DNA of 64,000 bases from CBDCCV01 sp965215025. Lineage in GTDB: Bacteria > Bacteroidota > Rhodothermia > Rhodothermales > Salinibacteraceae. Both the position numbers and the translations under genes were made by a program. The notes below the pieces were generated by a model that was not told the origin of the DNA, searched no databases, and saw only the letters and a program-made list of their open reading frames with translations. Shown here in pieces: positions 8,428 to 17,017 of the stretch (the stretch's first letter is position 1; every line of letters begins with the position of its first letter). The stretch covers positions 1,426,001 through 1,490,000 of the forward strand of contig CBDCCV010000001.1 in assembly GCA_965215025.1 (NCBI GenBank), given 5' to 3'.

Positions 8428-9048
8428 ATGCCCGCCGATCCGCTCGACCTCGTGCTCGCCACGCGCAACCCCGGCAAGCTGGCCGAGATCCGCGCGCTCC
8501 TCAAGGGGCTGCCCGTCCGCCTGCACGCGCTCCAGGATATCGAGGGCGCGCCGGAGGTCGAGGAGGACGCGCCCACGCTCGACGGCAACGCGCGCAAAAA
8601 GGCCGAGATGATCCAGCACCACACTGGCCGCCCCGCCCTCGCCGACGACACCGGCCTCGAAGTAGACGCCCTCGGCGGCGCGCCCGGCGTCCGCACCGCG
8701 CGCTTTGCAGGCGAAGGGGCCGACGACGCGGCCAACCGCCGGCATCTGCTCGAAAAACTCGAGGGCGAGACGGATCGCCACGCGCAGTTCCGCACTGTCG
8801 TCGCCTTTGCTGACGGGCACCAGACGTGGACCGTCGAAGGCGTCTGCCGCGGACGGATCATCCACGAGGAGCGCGGCGAGGGCGGCTTCGGCTACGACGC
8901 CGTGTTCGTGCCGGATGGCAAAGAGCGCACGTTCGCCGAGCTGCGTCCGTCCGAGAAGAACGCCATCAGCCACCGCAGCCGCGCGCTCCAGGAATTCGCC
9001 AGCAGGCTGCGCGAGCGGCTGGAGAGACGGCCGACGATGGACGAATGA
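8428..9048 (+). CDS. rdgB: XTP/dITP diphosphatase (HAM1/RdgB family)
   Basis: 206 aa. It hydrolyses non-canonical purine triphosphates (dITP, XTP) to monophosphates, keeping them out of DNA and RNA. Family marks are LVLATRNPGKLAEIRALL at the N-terminus (substrate loop TxNxxK), the metal/catalytic segment ALADDTGLEVDALGGAPGV, GEGGFGYDAVFVP, and the C-terminal SEKNAISHRSRAL. The last residues (PTMDE) and the stop lie inside the inverted repeat at 9033-9102, so that element has supplied or replaced the C-terminal end. dtd follows after a 73-bp gap occupied by the same repeat, and the two may be cotranscribed. Confidence 0.95.
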   Translation: MPADPLDLVLATRNPGKLAEIRALLKGLPVRLHALQDIEGAPEVEEDAPTLDGNARKKAEMIQHHTGRPALADDTGLEVDALGGAPGVRTARFAGEGADDAANRRHLLEKLEGETDRHAQFRTVVAFADGHQTWTVEGVCRGRIIHEERGEGGFGYDAVFVPDGKERTFAELRPSEKNAISHRSRALQEFASRLRERLERRPTMDE

Positions 9049-9102
9049 CGACCGTGCTTGACAGAACACAGTGCCGTCGTCTATCGTCATTCGTCCATTG
9101 TC
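9033..9102. repeat. Long inverted repeat, GACGATGGACGA word family
   Basis: Left arm gacgatggacgaatgacga (9033-9051) and right arm tcgtcattcgtccattgtc (9084-9102) are complementary except for one position, around a 32-nt loop. It overlaps the rdgB stop codon. Related elements occur at 33458, 34499 and 43925. Confidence 0.85.
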
Positions 9103-9121
9103 ATAAACCGCCCGCAGGCCC

Positions 9122-9580
9122 ATGATTGCTCTCGTGCAGCGCGTCCGCGAGGCTGCTGTCGAAGTGGACGGAGAAGAAGTCGGCGCCATCGGGGCGGGGC
9201 TGCTCATCCTCCTGGGCGTGCACGCGGATGACACGGAAGCCGAGGCCGACTGGCTCGCGCGCAAGTGCGCCCGCCTGCGCATCCTCGCCGACGCCGAGGG
9301 GCGCATGAACGCCTCGCTCCAGGACACCGGCGGCGAGGCGCTCGTCGTGCCGCAGTTCACGCTCTACGGCGACGCCGCCTCCAGCGGCAACCGCCCCTCG
9401 TTCACCAGCGCCGCGCCGCCCGAGCGCGCCGAGCCGCTCTACGAGCACTTCGTCGCCATGCTGAGCGGCTACCTCAACCGAGACGTGCCCACCGGCGTCT
9501 TCGGCGCGCACATGCAGGTGCGCCTTACCAACGACGGCCCCGTCACGCTTTGGATCGAACGCCCGCCCGGCAGCGGTTAG
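9122..9580 (+). CDS. dtd: D-aminoacyl-tRNA deacylase
   Basis: 152 aa, normal for Dtd. It removes D-amino acids (and glycine) mischarged on tRNA. Seen in the sequence: MIALVQRVREAAVEVDGE at the N-terminus, the variant VPQFTLYGD of the SQFTL active-site motif with the usual NRPSF following, and the C-terminal cross-subunit motif NDGPVTLWIE (Gly-Pro motif). The start is the first ATG in frame. It lies directly after rdgB, both being quality-control enzymes, and is followed by a hairpin at 9593-9644. Confidence 0.95.
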   Translation: MIALVQRVREAAVEVDGEEVGAIGAGLLILLGVHADDTEAEADWLARKCARLRILADAEGRMNASLQDTGGEALVVPQFTLYGDAASSGNRPSFTSAAPPERAEPLYEHFVAMLSGYLNRDVPTGVFGAHMQVRLTNDGPVTLWIERPPGSG

Positions 9581-9592
9581 GTTAGCAGAACC

Positions 9593-9644
9593 GAAGAAAG
9601 GAAGCGGCGACGAGTCGAAGAAGACCTCGTCTCTTCCTTTCTTC
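9593..9644 (+). terminator. Strong hairpin downstream of dtd, possible terminator
   Basis: GAAGAAAGGAAG (9593-9604) pairs perfectly with CTTCCTTTCTTC (9633-9644), with a second inner pairing GACGAG/CTCGTC. There is no clean T run after it, so termination is plausible but not proven; the purine/pyrimidine arms also resemble the word-like inverted repeats found elsewhere in the window. Confidence 0.5.
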
Positions 9645-9676
9645 TCCCACACCCCCCATCCGCCCCCACTCAAACC

Positions 9677-11341
9677 ATGCCGTACCTCCTCTTTACGCTG
9701 CTGATGCTCCTCCTCGCCGCCGCCCCGGCCCGCGCGCAGGCCGACCTCGTGCTCCACGACGCGCGCATCTACACGATGAACCCCGATCAGCCCGAAGCCG
9801 AGGCGCTGGCCGTCCGCGCCGGGCGCTTGCTGATGGTCGGCTCGAACGAAGAGGTCCTCGAAGCCTACCCGAAGGCCGAGCGCGTGGACGCTGAGGGGCG
9901 CGCCGTCGTGCCGGGGCTGATCGACGCGCACGTGCACCTCATGGGCCTGGGCGAGAGCATGTTGCAGGCCGACCTCGTCGGCACGGCGTCGAAGGAAGAG
10001 GTTGTCGAGCGGCTGGAGGCGTTCGCCGAGGAGAGCGGCCTGCCGGAGGGCGCGTGGCTCACGGGGCGCGGCTGGGATCAGAACGACTGGCCGGAGAGGC
10101 AATTCCCCACGCGCGCCGACCTCGACGCGGCGTTTCCAGATCGGCCCGTCTGGCTCACGCGCATCGACGGGCACGCCGGCTGGGCGAACACGGCGGCCAT
10201 CGAGGCGGCCGGCGGCCTCGACACGCTTTCGGCGATGACCGATCCCGAGGGCGGCAAGATCCTGCGCGACGAAGAGGGTACGCCCACCGGCGTTTTCGTG
10301 GATGCGGCGATGGGCTTCGTCGGCGAGAACCGGCCGGCGCCGTCGGCAGAGGAGCGTCAGGAGGCGCTGCGCCGCGCGCTGGAGGAGACGCGCCGCTACG
10401 GACTCACGGGCGCGCACGAGGCTGGCCTCGACCTTCAGACGGCGCGCCTCTACCAGGAAGCCATCGACGCGGGCGATTTTCCCATCCGCCTCTACGGCAT
10501 GATCGGCGGGCGCGGGGAGACGTTCGACCACTTCTGCCAGGAGGGGCCGATCTTGGAATACGGCGAACGGCTTACCGTGCGCTCGGTGAAGTTCTACATG
10601 GACGGCGCTTTGGGCAGCCGCGGCGCCGCTCTCCTGGCCGACTACTCGGACGACGCCGGCAACCGCGGCCTCCTCTTCCGCGAACCCGATGTGTTCACCG
10701 AGGACGTGCAGGCGGCCCTCCGCTGCGGCTTTCAGGTGAACACGCACGCCATCGGCGACCGGGCGAACCGGGTCGTGCTCGACGCCTACGAGGCGGCCAT
10801 CGCCGCCACGGGCAACACCACGGGCCGCCACCGCATCGAGCACGCGCAGATCGTCGCGCCGGAGGACATGGAGCGCTTCGCCGAGCTGAACGTCATCGCT
10901 TCCATGCAGCCGACGCACGCCACGAGCGACATGCCCTGGGCCGAGGAGCGCGTCGGCGCGGAGCGCATCGGGGGCGCCTACGCTTGGCAGACGCTTTTGG
11001 AGAGCGGCGCGCGCCTCGCCCTCGGCTCCGACTTCCCCGTCGAGGAGGTGAACCCGCTGCTGGGCTTCTACGCCGCCGTGACGCGCCAGGACGCCGAGGG
11101 GCATCCGGAAGGCGGCTGGCATCCGGAGGAGCGCCTCACGCGCGAGGAGGCGTTGCGCGGCTTCACGCTCGGCGCCGCCTACGCCGCGTTTCAGGAAGAC
11201 GACCTCGGCTCCATCGCGCCCGGCAAGCGGGCCGACTTCGTGATCTTCTCCGAAGACATCATGCAGGTCCCCGAGGAGGAGATCCTATCGGCGGAGGTGG
11301 TGGCGACGTACCTCGGCGGCGAAGCGGTGTACCGGCGCTGA
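9677..11341 (+). CDS. Exported amidohydrolase of the YtcJ family
   Basis: 554 aa. A clear Sec signal peptide (MPYLLFTLLMLLLAAAPARAQA) places it in the periplasm. The body is a metal-dependent amidohydrolase of the YtcJ type: VPGLIDAHVHLMGLG (metal ligands H85, H87), GRGWDQNDW, FYMDGALGSRGAAL, HAIGDRANRVVLDAYE, RHRIEHAQIV, and the late ALGSDFPVE with its aspartate. The family hydrolyses amide or related C-N bonds; substrates of most members, including this one, are unknown. The gene stands alone between dtd and a small convergent gene whose 3' end overlaps it by 57 bp. Confidence 0.88.
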   Translation: MPYLLFTLLMLLLAAAPARAQADLVLHDARIYTMNPDQPEAEALAVRAGRLLMVGSNEEVLEAYPKAERVDAEGRAVVPGLIDAHVHLMGLGESMLQADLVGTASKEEVVERLEAFAEESGLPEGAWLTGRGWDQNDWPERQFPTRADLDAAFPDRPVWLTRIDGHAGWANTAAIEAAGGLDTLSAMTDPEGGKILRDEEGTPTGVFVDAAMGFVGENRPAPSAEERQEALRRALEETRRYGLTGAHEAGLDLQTARLYQEAIDAGDFPIRLYGMIGGRGETFDHFCQEGPILEYGERLTVRSVKFYMDGALGSRGAALLADYSDDAGNRGLLFREPDVFTEDVQAALRCGFQVNTHAIGDRANRVVLDAYEAAIAATGNTTGRHRIEHAQIVAPEDMERFAELNVIASMQPTHATSDMPWAEERVGAERIGGAYAWQTLLESGARLALGSDFPVEEVNPLLGFYAAVTRQDAEGHPEGGWHPEERLTREEALRGFTLGAAYAAFQEDDLGSIAPGKRADFVIFSEDIMQVPEEEILSAEVVATYLGGEAVYRR

Positions 11342-11602
11342 GGTTCGTCTAAAGGGCCGCGCGCAGAAGAGGCCGCGCCGCGCCGCCTCGCGCTCCAGAA
11401 CGCCGAGGGTGCAGCGCAGACTTTCGAGGTAGACGTTGCCCCGGCGCGGCGTCGGCTTTGCGCGCTCGGCCAGGGCGAGGGCGCCGCGCAGCTCGCTCAC
11501 GCTGCCGAGGAGCACCTCGTCGAAGAGGCAGCGCGCGGTGGCCGCTGTGCAGGGCCGCAGCGCGCAAGGCAGAAGCGAGGCGAGGCGTGAGGGCGCGTGC
11601 AT
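11285..11602 (-). CDS. Small hypothetical protein
   Basis: 105 aa from ATG 11602 (MHAPSRLASLLPCALRPCTA). I do not recognise it. The case for coding is codon pattern: nearly every third position from 11602 to about 11345 is G or C, while positions one and two are mixed, as in the real genes around it. The sequence is predicted mainly helical (FDEVLLGSVSELRGALALAERA, then LESLRCTLGVLEREAARRG) with several cysteines and a basic C-terminus. It ends inside the 3' end of the amidohydrolase gene on the opposite strand, an overlap that weakens the call. Confidence 0.4.
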   Translation of the reverse strand: MHAPSRLASLLPCALRPCTAATARCLFDEVLLGSVSELRGALALAERAKPTPRRGNVYLESLRCTLGVLEREAARRGLFCARPFRRTSAPVHRFAAEVRRHHLRR

Positions 11603-11640
11603 AGGCCACTCCTCTTCTGTCGAACAAGGCAAAAAGTAGA

Positions 11641-11691
11641 ACGGAGGACGCCCGCAGCCCCCTGTCATGGTGCTGAGCGAGCGTCCTCCGT
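11641..11691. terminator. Bidirectional terminator-like hairpin
   Basis: ACGGAGGACGC (11641-11651) pairs perfectly with GCGTCCTCCGT (11681-11691). On the plus strand T residues follow directly; on the minus strand a T run lies four bases beyond the stem. It sits 50 bp beyond the stop of the fasciclin gene (minus strand), which is its most likely client. Confidence 0.65.
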
Positions 11692-11741
11692 TTTTGCTGC
11701 TGCGGACGGGCCGCGGCGTGTGGCGCGTGCGGCGCCACCGT

Positions 11742-12311
11742 TTAGCGGCCGTCCTCTCCGGCGCCGCCCATCGCGGAGGGCATCAGCACCGTATCGACAA
11801 CGTGGATGACGCCGTTCGACGCTTCCACGTCGGCCGTGACGACGGAGGCGTCGTTGACGGTGACGCCGTTTTCGCCCTCTGCGATCATCACCTCGCCGCC
11901 TTGCACGGTGGCGGCGCTGCCGGCGGCCACGGCATCCTCGGCGCCGATCATGCCGGGCACGACGTGGTAACGCAGGACCTCGGCGAGCTGCTCGGTCGAG
12001 AGCGAGTCGAGCGTGCCGGCCGGGAGCGCGCCGAACGCCTCATCGGTGGGGGCGAAGAGGGTGAAGGGGCCTTCGCTCTGGAGCGTCTCGGCCAGGCCGG
12101 TCCGCTCCAGCGCATCGACGAGGACGGTGAAGCTGCCGTCAGCGGCCAGGAGGCTCACCACGTCCTGCTCGGCAGGCATGGCTTCCTCGGCGGGCGGCGG
12201 CGGGGGCGCCTCGGCGTCGGTGGTGTCTTGGGCGTGGGCGGCGGGCGCGCCGGCAAAAAGCGCGGCGGCGGCCAGAAAAACAAAGGCGAGTAAAAAGCGG
12301 GTGTTCTTCAT
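11742..12311 (-). CDS. Secreted fasciclin (FAS1) domain protein
   Basis: 189 aa. A signal peptide (MKNTRFLLAFVFLAAAALFAGAPAAHA) is followed by an acidic, Pro-rich spacer and one FAS1 domain from about residue 50: DGSFTVLVDALERTGLAETL, GPFTLFAPTDEAFGALP, LAEVLRYHVVPG, and the closing ASNGVIHVVDTVLMP, which are the H1, YH and H2 blocks of the fold. FAS1 domains mediate adhesion or matrix contacts; the bacterial role is not settled. The first Met is used because it starts the signal peptide. It is transcribed divergently from the regulator at 12655 and ends at the hairpin at 11641-11691. Confidence 0.93.
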   Translation of the reverse strand: MKNTRFLLAFVFLAAAALFAGAPAAHAQDTTDAEAPPPPPAEEAMPAEQDVVSLLAADGSFTVLVDALERTGLAETLQSEGPFTLFAPTDEAFGALPAGTLDSLSTEQLAEVLRYHVVPGMIGAEDAVAAGSAATVQGGEVMIAEGENGVTVNDASVVTADVEASNGVIHVVDTVLMPSAMGGAGEDGR

Positions 12312-12654
12312 CGCGGGGATACCTTCAAGTGGCGTGGTGTTTCAGAGAAAGGGGGACGGGCCGACGGGCGGCGCGCGTCCTGGCGGCGGCGGGGCGCAGA
12401 AGCCCTCGCTGCTCGCCATCCATCTTAACGGCGCGCCCCGCCGTTTGCCTTGCGGAACGGCTGATCTTTTGCTGATGAAACGCTGAGGGATTTTCTTGAA
12501 ACGCCTGCTGCGCTATCTGAAGGCGATTTCTGATTAGGCGTCCGTCGCGGCGGGCGCCGGAGGAACTGCCCTCGGGGGACCTTGTAGGAGGCGAACACCG
12601 GGAAGCGCACGTGGACCACATCACCCACCACAGAGCATCCGCGGAGAGAGGGGC
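12312..12654. other. Divergent intergenic region, 343 bp
   Basis: Lies between the fasciclin gene (minus) and the winged-helix regulator (plus). I see no gene in it. It must hold promoters for both sides. The AT-richer part around 12460-12540 is the likeliest place, and GGAGAGAGGGGC just before ATG 12655 is a plausible ribosome site. Confidence 0.6.
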
Positions 12655-14862
12655 ATGGCCGAAAGAGCACGCGCGCACGAGTGGCGCGAAGAGGAAGGCG
12701 TGTGGGTCGGGGCGTGGTACGCCGAGCCGCAACGCAACCGCGTCTCCCAAAAAGACGGCGAGGCGGTAAGCCTGGAGCCGAAGGTGATGCAGGTGCTGGC
12801 GTGCCTGGTCGCCTCGGCAGGGAAGACCGTGACGAAAGAGCGGTTCATGGACGAGGTCTGGAGTGACACGGTGGTCACGCCGGACGTGCTCCCGCGCTGC
12901 ATCTCGCACCTGCGCAAGGTCTTTGACGACGACGCGCGCAACCCCCGTTACATCGAGACGATCCGCAAGACGGGCTACCGCCTGACCGCGCCCGTCCGGC
13001 GCGGCGCTCCGCCCGAAACCGAAGACGGGGCGCTGCCGGGCGAGGCCGCATCGGCTCCGCTCGCCGAGGCGTCGCGGAAGCCGCAGCCGCTGCTCCAAGG
13101 AAACACTCCGGCGCAGCGCGGGACCCTTCCCAGAGCGGCGCTCTGGATGGGCGCGGCGGGCGTCGTGGCGCTTCTCGTGGTCGCAGCGGCGCTGTGGCAG
13201 AGCGAGGCGCCGACGCCGGCGCCCGCCGCGACGGTGCCCTTCACCTCGTTCCCCGGCGAGGAGTTCGACGCCGCGATGTCGCCTACGGGCGAAGAGGTGG
13301 CCTTCGTGTGGGACGGCGCGGGCGAGGCGAACTTCGACGTCTACGTGAAGCGTCCCGGTGCCGAGGCGCCGCTGCGCCTCACCACGCACCCGGCGCCGGA
13401 GAGCAGTCCGGCGTGGTCGCCCGACGGGCAGCAGATCGCCTTCGTGCGCGAGGAGGACAGCACCAACGTCATTGCCACGGTGCCGGTCATTGGCGGGAGC
13501 GAGCGGGTGCTGGCGCGGTTCGGCAAGCGCGAGATCCGCGGCGTGGTGTGGTCGCCGGACGGGCAGACGCTGGCGCTGGCGGCGCAGCGCGCGCCCTACG
13601 AGGCGTTCAGCCTCTACCTCTTGGACATCGCCACGCGGCAGCGCCGCCGCCTGACCACGCCGCCGGCCTACTACCTGGGCGATACGGCGCCGGCCTTCTC
13701 GCCGGACGGGCAGACGCTCGCCTTTAGCCGCGAGGTGGTCGAGCGCGTGCAGGACGTCTACACCGTGCCCGTGCGCGGCGGGCGCGTCAAGCGCCTCACG
13801 CGCGACGGCGCCGACGTCTCCGGCCTGGACTGGACCGCCGACGGCCGCCGCATCGTCTTCGCCTCGGACCGCGAGGGGGCGTCGAAGCTCTGGCGCGTGG
13901 ACGCCGCCGGCGGCGCACCCGAGTGGATCGCCACGGCGGGCGGGGGGAAGGGGCTGCACCAGCCGTCCGTAGCGCGGCAGGGGCGCGGCATGACGCTTAC
14001 CGAGCGCTCCTTCGACGTCAACATCTGGCGGCTCCACCGCGTGGAGGACTACGACCGCTTTTCCTCGCACCCGGCCGTGGCCTCCACGCGCTGGGACTCG
14101 AACCCCGCCGTGGCGCCCGACGGCGAGCGGCTCGCCTTTGCCTCGAAGCGCTCCGGCCACTTCGAGATCTGGACGAGCCAGCGCGACGGCTCCGAGCCGG
14201 TGCAGCTCACGCGCTTCGAGGGGCCGTTCACGGCCACGCCGCGCTGGGCGCCCGACGGCGGCCACCTCGCCTTCACCTCGCGCCGCACCGGCAGCGCCGA
14301 CGTGTACGTCATCCCCGCCACGGGCGGCACGCCGCGCCAGCTTAGTCAAGGCACCGCCGCCGACCTGGCGCCCAGCTTCTCGCGCGACGGGCGCCACGTC
14401 TACTTCGCCTCCGACCGCACGGGCACGTGGCAGATCTGGAGAAAACCGCTCGGCGGCGGCTCGGCCCGGCAGATGACCACGCGGGGCGGTTTCGCCGCTT
14501 TCGAGGCGCCCGGCGGCCGGCACCTCTACTACGTGAAGAAACACACGCCTGGCATCTGGCGGCGCTCGCTCATAGCCGGAGAAGGAGCCGCCGAGGAGCG
14601 CGTGGTCGAGGCGCTCGAGCCGTACGACTGGGGCAACTGGGCCGTAACCGAAACCGGCCTCTACTTCATCCGCCGCGACCTCGGCGCGCGTCCGCTCCTG
14701 AGCTTCTACCATTTCAAGAGCGGGCGCACCTGGCGCGTAGCTTTCCTGGACGACGTGCCGCGCCACCCGAGCTTGGCCGTCGCCCCCGGCGCCGCGTGGT
14801 TCCTCTACACGCGCATCGACCGCAGCGAGAGCGACATCATGCTCGTGGAGAACTTCCGCTGA
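12655..14862 (+). CDS. CadC/ToxR-like membrane regulator: winged helix, TM segment, TolB-type beta-propeller
   Basis: 735 aa. Residues about 30-115 are an OmpR/PhoB-type winged helix (VSLEPKVMQVLACLVASAGK, DEVWSDTVVTPDVLPRCI, HLRKVFDDD, YIETIRKTGYRL). A Pro/Ala linker leads to one membrane segment at about 160-182 (MGAAGVVALLVVAAALW). The outer part, to the end, is a run of PD40/TolB-like blades with the recurring SPDGQ-(I/T)-AF core (PAWSPDGQQIAFVREED, PAFSPDGQTLAFSREV, RWAPDGGHLAFTSR). There is no receiver or kinase domain, so it should bind DNA while membrane-anchored and sense directly through the propeller. The target is unknown; the divergent fasciclin gene is a candidate. No operon partner is seen. 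Confidence 0.9.
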   Translation: MAERARAHEWREEEGVWVGAWYAEPQRNRVSQKDGEAVSLEPKVMQVLACLVASAGKTVTKERFMDEVWSDTVVTPDVLPRCISHLRKVFDDDARNPRYIETIRKTGYRLTAPVRRGAPPETEDGALPGEAASAPLAEASRKPQPLLQGNTPAQRGTLPRAALWMGAAGVVALLVVAAALWQSEAPTPAPAATVPFTSFPGEEFDAAMSPTGEEVAFVWDGAGEANFDVYVKRPGAEAPLRLTTHPAPESSPAWSPDGQQIAFVREEDSTNVIATVPVIGGSERVLARFGKREIRGVVWSPDGQTLALAAQRAPYEAFSLYLLDIATRQRRRLTTPPAYYLGDTAPAFSPDGQTLAFSREVVERVQDVYTVPVRGGRVKRLTRDGADVSGLDWTADGRRIVFASDREGASKLWRVDAAGGAPEWIATAGGGKGLHQPSVARQGRGMTLTERSFDVNIWRLHRVEDYDRFSSHPAVASTRWDSNPAVAPDGERLAFASKRSGHFEIWTSQRDGSEPVQLTRFEGPFTATPRWAPDGGHLAFTSRRTGSADVYVIPATGGTPRQLSQGTAADLAPSFSRDGRHVYFASDRTGTWQIWRKPLGGGSARQMTTRGGFAAFEAPGGRHLYYVKKHTPGIWRRSLIAGEGAAEERVVEALEPYDWGNWAVTETGLYFIRRDLGARPLLSFYHFKSGRTWRVAFLDDVPRHPSLAVAPGAAWFLYTRIDRSESDIMLVENFR

Positions 14863-15016
14863 GGCCGTTCTGCGCCGGCCGATGGAGCAAAAGCGCAGTG
14901 GGGCAGAGCGGCACGCGCGGGCCGGTTGCGTCAAAGCGCGCTTGCCGTTCGGCGGCGGCGCGTCTTACCTTGAAGATGCTCCTATCCACGCCATCTGTCA
15001 ATCCGTTTCTCTGTTT

Positions 15017-15517
15017 ATGGACGATGCCCCCACGCTTACGCACGTAAACCCGCAGAGCGGCGACGTGCGCATGGTCGATGTCTCGCAGAAGCCCGACTCC
15101 GTACGCACGGCCGTGGCCGCCGGCCGGGTGCGCATCGGCGAGGCGGCCTTCCGCCGCGTCGAAGAGCACACCATTCAGAAGGGCGACGTGCTCACCGTGG
15201 CGCAGATCGCCGGCATCCTCGGCGCGAAGCAGACCTCGAAGCTGATCCCGCTCTGCCACGACGTCCAGGTCAAGGGCGTAGACGTGGAGCTGTCGCTCAA
15301 CGAAGCCGACTTCGCCGTCGAGGTGCGCGCCTTTGCCAAGTCCGTCGGCCCGACGGGCGTGGAGATGGAGGCGCTCACGGCCGTCTCAGTAGCCGCCTTG
15401 ACGGTGTACGACATGTGCAAGAGCGTCACCAAAGGCATCGAGATCACCGGCATCCGCCTCCTGGCGAAAACGGGCGGCCAAAGCGGCGACTACCGCCGCG
15501 CCAACGACGAGGCGTAA
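15017..15517 (+). CDS. moaC: Cyclic pyranopterin monophosphate synthase
   Basis: 166 aa from ATG 15017. The frame is open to 14882, but LTHVNPQSGDVRMVDVSQKP right after 15017 is the normal MoaC N-terminus. It converts the MoaA product to cyclic pyranopterin monophosphate in molybdenum cofactor synthesis. Seen: KGDVLTVAQIAGILGAKQTS, LIPLCHDVQVKGVDV (conserved LIPLCH), VGPTGVEMEALTAVSVAAL and TVYDMCKSVTKGIEI (catalytic YDMCK lysine). No other moa gene is next to it; the gene after it is of unknown function. Confidence 0.96.
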   Translation: MDDAPTLTHVNPQSGDVRMVDVSQKPDSVRTAVAAGRVRIGEAAFRRVEEHTIQKGDVLTVAQIAGILGAKQTSKLIPLCHDVQVKGVDVELSLNEADFAVEVRAFAKSVGPTGVEMEALTAVSVAALTVYDMCKSVTKGIEITGIRLLAKTGGQSGDYRRANDEA

Positions 15518-15554
15518 CCGCCGCCGCGCGCTTTTTCCGAACCCCACCCGCGCC

Positions 15555-16154
15555 ATGGCCGATTCCTCTCCCGCCGGGCAGCAAGACGCCGGGCAGCACG
15601 CCGCCGCCGCCCCGCGCCGCGTGGCCGACTTCGCCACGTTCGCCACGCTGGGCGTGCTGGGCACCACGCAGGACCTGGCGCGCACCGTCCTGAGCCGCAT
15701 CGACGGCGCCGAACAAGAGCTGGTGGCCGAGGAGACGCTCTGCCTCGTAGCCACCACGACGGCGCGCGCGGCAGAGGTGGGCCTGCGCGCGCGGCCCGCC
15801 CTCTCGGCCGCCGCCGTGCCCGCCCTCCTGGAACTGCCCTTCACCTACCGCGACTACCTCATCGGCGGGGCCATGCTCACGCGCAAGGACGCCTCCCTCG
15901 TCGAGGCCAGCGAAGAAGTCTACGCCCGCCTGAGCCGCAAGCGCGACTTCTACGGCGTGCATTTTCCTAAGGACCAGTTCCCCGGCCAGCACGCGCTCTC
16001 GGATAAGATGGCGCTGTGGATGGGCCGCGTCAGCCCGCCGAAGCTGCCCGAAACGCCGCAAAAGCGCCTCGAAAAGCTGGGACTCGTCACCACGCTCCTC
16101 ACGCACCTGAAGCTCGTCTTGGCCTCCGCCCGCCGCCACAGCCGCGAGGCGTGA
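15555..16154 (+). CDS. Hypothetical protein downstream of moaC
   Basis: 199 aa from ATG 15555, 37 bp after the moaC stop, so probably cotranscribed. The N-terminal 25 residues are Ala/Gln-rich and likely disordered; the rest looks helical (VADFATFATLGVLGTTQDLA, LSRIDGAEQELVAEETLCLV). A central ELPFTYRDYLIGGAMLTRKD and a basic C-terminal helix (LVTTLLTHLKLVLASARRH) are visible. There is no signal peptide and no motif I recognise. Third-position GC is as high as in the neighbours, supporting a real gene. Confidence 0.75.
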   Translation: MADSSPAGQQDAGQHAAAAPRRVADFATFATLGVLGTTQDLARTVLSRIDGAEQELVAEETLCLVATTTARAAEVGLRARPALSAAAVPALLELPFTYRDYLIGGAMLTRKDASLVEASEEVYARLSRKRDFYGVHFPKDQFPGQHALSDKMALWMGRVSPPKLPETPQKRLEKLGLVTTLLTHLKLVLASARRHSREA

Positions 16155-16192
16155 TGAGCGCGCGCGCGTCCGCGAAAGAGCTTTGAGCGAGA

Positions 16193-16975
16193 TCAGCGGC
16201 CTTTGAACTCGGCGTCACGCCGCTCCAGGAACGCCGAGGCGCCTTCTTGGGCGTCCTCGGTGGCGGCGGCTTGGCCGAAGAGGGCGGCCTCGTGGCGCAG
16301 GCCGGCGTCGAGCGGTCCGTCGCTCATGCGCAGCGCGGCGAGCGTGAAGCGCACGGCCACCGGCGCCTTCTGCGTGATCGTGCGCAGCATCGCCTTGGCC
16401 GCGTCGAGGAGCTTCTCTTGCGGGACGACCTTGTTGGCCAGGCCGATCTCGTAGGCGCGCGCGGCCGAGATCTGCTCGCCGGTCAGGACCAGCTCGGTGG
16501 CGAGGCCGAGGCCGACGAGGCGCGGCAGCCGCTGCGTGCCGCCGTAGCCGGGGATGATCCCTAAGTTCACCTCCGGCTGCCCGAAGCGGGCGTTCTCCGA
16601 GGCCAGGCGCAGGTGGCACGCCATCGCCAGCTCGCAGCCGCCGCCCAAGGCGTAGCCGTTCACCGCCGCGATGACGGGCTTGGGCATCGCTTCGATCTGG
16701 CCGAACACCGCCTGCCCGCGCTCGGCGAAGCGCTGCCCCGTGAGCGCGTTTAGCTCCTTGAACTGGCCGATGTCGGCGCCGGCCACAAAGGCCTTCTCGC
16801 CCGCGCCGGTGAGGACGACGCCCTTTACCGCGTCGCTTGTGCGGGCTTCGTGGAAGGCGGCTTCGAGGTCGTCGAGGACGGCGGCCGAGAGCGCGTTGAG
16901 CTTGTCGGGCCGGTTGACGGTGACGACCACGAGGCCTTCGCCGTCGAGGTCGTAGCGGAGCGTGGAGAGGTCCAT
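16193..16975 (-). CDS. Enoyl-CoA hydratase/isomerase (crotonase) family protein
   Basis: 260 aa, the family norm. Seen: VVTVNRPDKLNALSAAVLDD, the first oxyanion-hole segment EKAFVAGADIGQFKEL, the second AVNGYALGGGCELAMACHLR with the first catalytic-type Glu, and FGQPEVNLGIIPGYGGTQRL with the second Glu, so the pair used for hydration of 2-enoyl-CoA is present. It probably hydrates enoyl-CoA or 3-hydroxybutyryl-CoA in beta-oxidation or butyrate-type metabolism. ATG 16975 gives the standard N-terminus. Its 5' leader contains the triple 45-bp repeat, which is open in the same frame but has no usable start codon upstream. Confidence 0.93.
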   Translation of the reverse strand: MDLSTLRYDLDGEGLVVVTVNRPDKLNALSAAVLDDLEAAFHEARTSDAVKGVVLTGAGEKAFVAGADIGQFKELNALTGQRFAERGQAVFGQIEAMPKPVIAAVNGYALGGGCELAMACHLRLASENARFGQPEVNLGIIPGYGGTQRLPRLVGLGLATELVLTGEQISAARAYEIGLANKVVPQEKLLDAAKAMLRTITQKAPVAVRFTLAALRMSDGPLDAGLRHEAALFGQAAATEDAQEGASAFLERRDAEFKGR

Positions 16976-17017
16976 GCCGGGGCGGGAGATCGTGGAAGCA
17001 GAAAGCGGGCGACAAGG

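Noticed and set aside
9101..11122. Open minus-strand frame of about 670 codons opposite dtd and the amidohydrolase
   Set aside because: It spans two well-supported plus-strand genes and shows only compositional bias.
12325..14934. Open minus-strand frame of about 870 codons opposite the winged-helix regulator
   Set aside because: Antisense shadow of a clear plus-strand protein; no domain in the antisense product.
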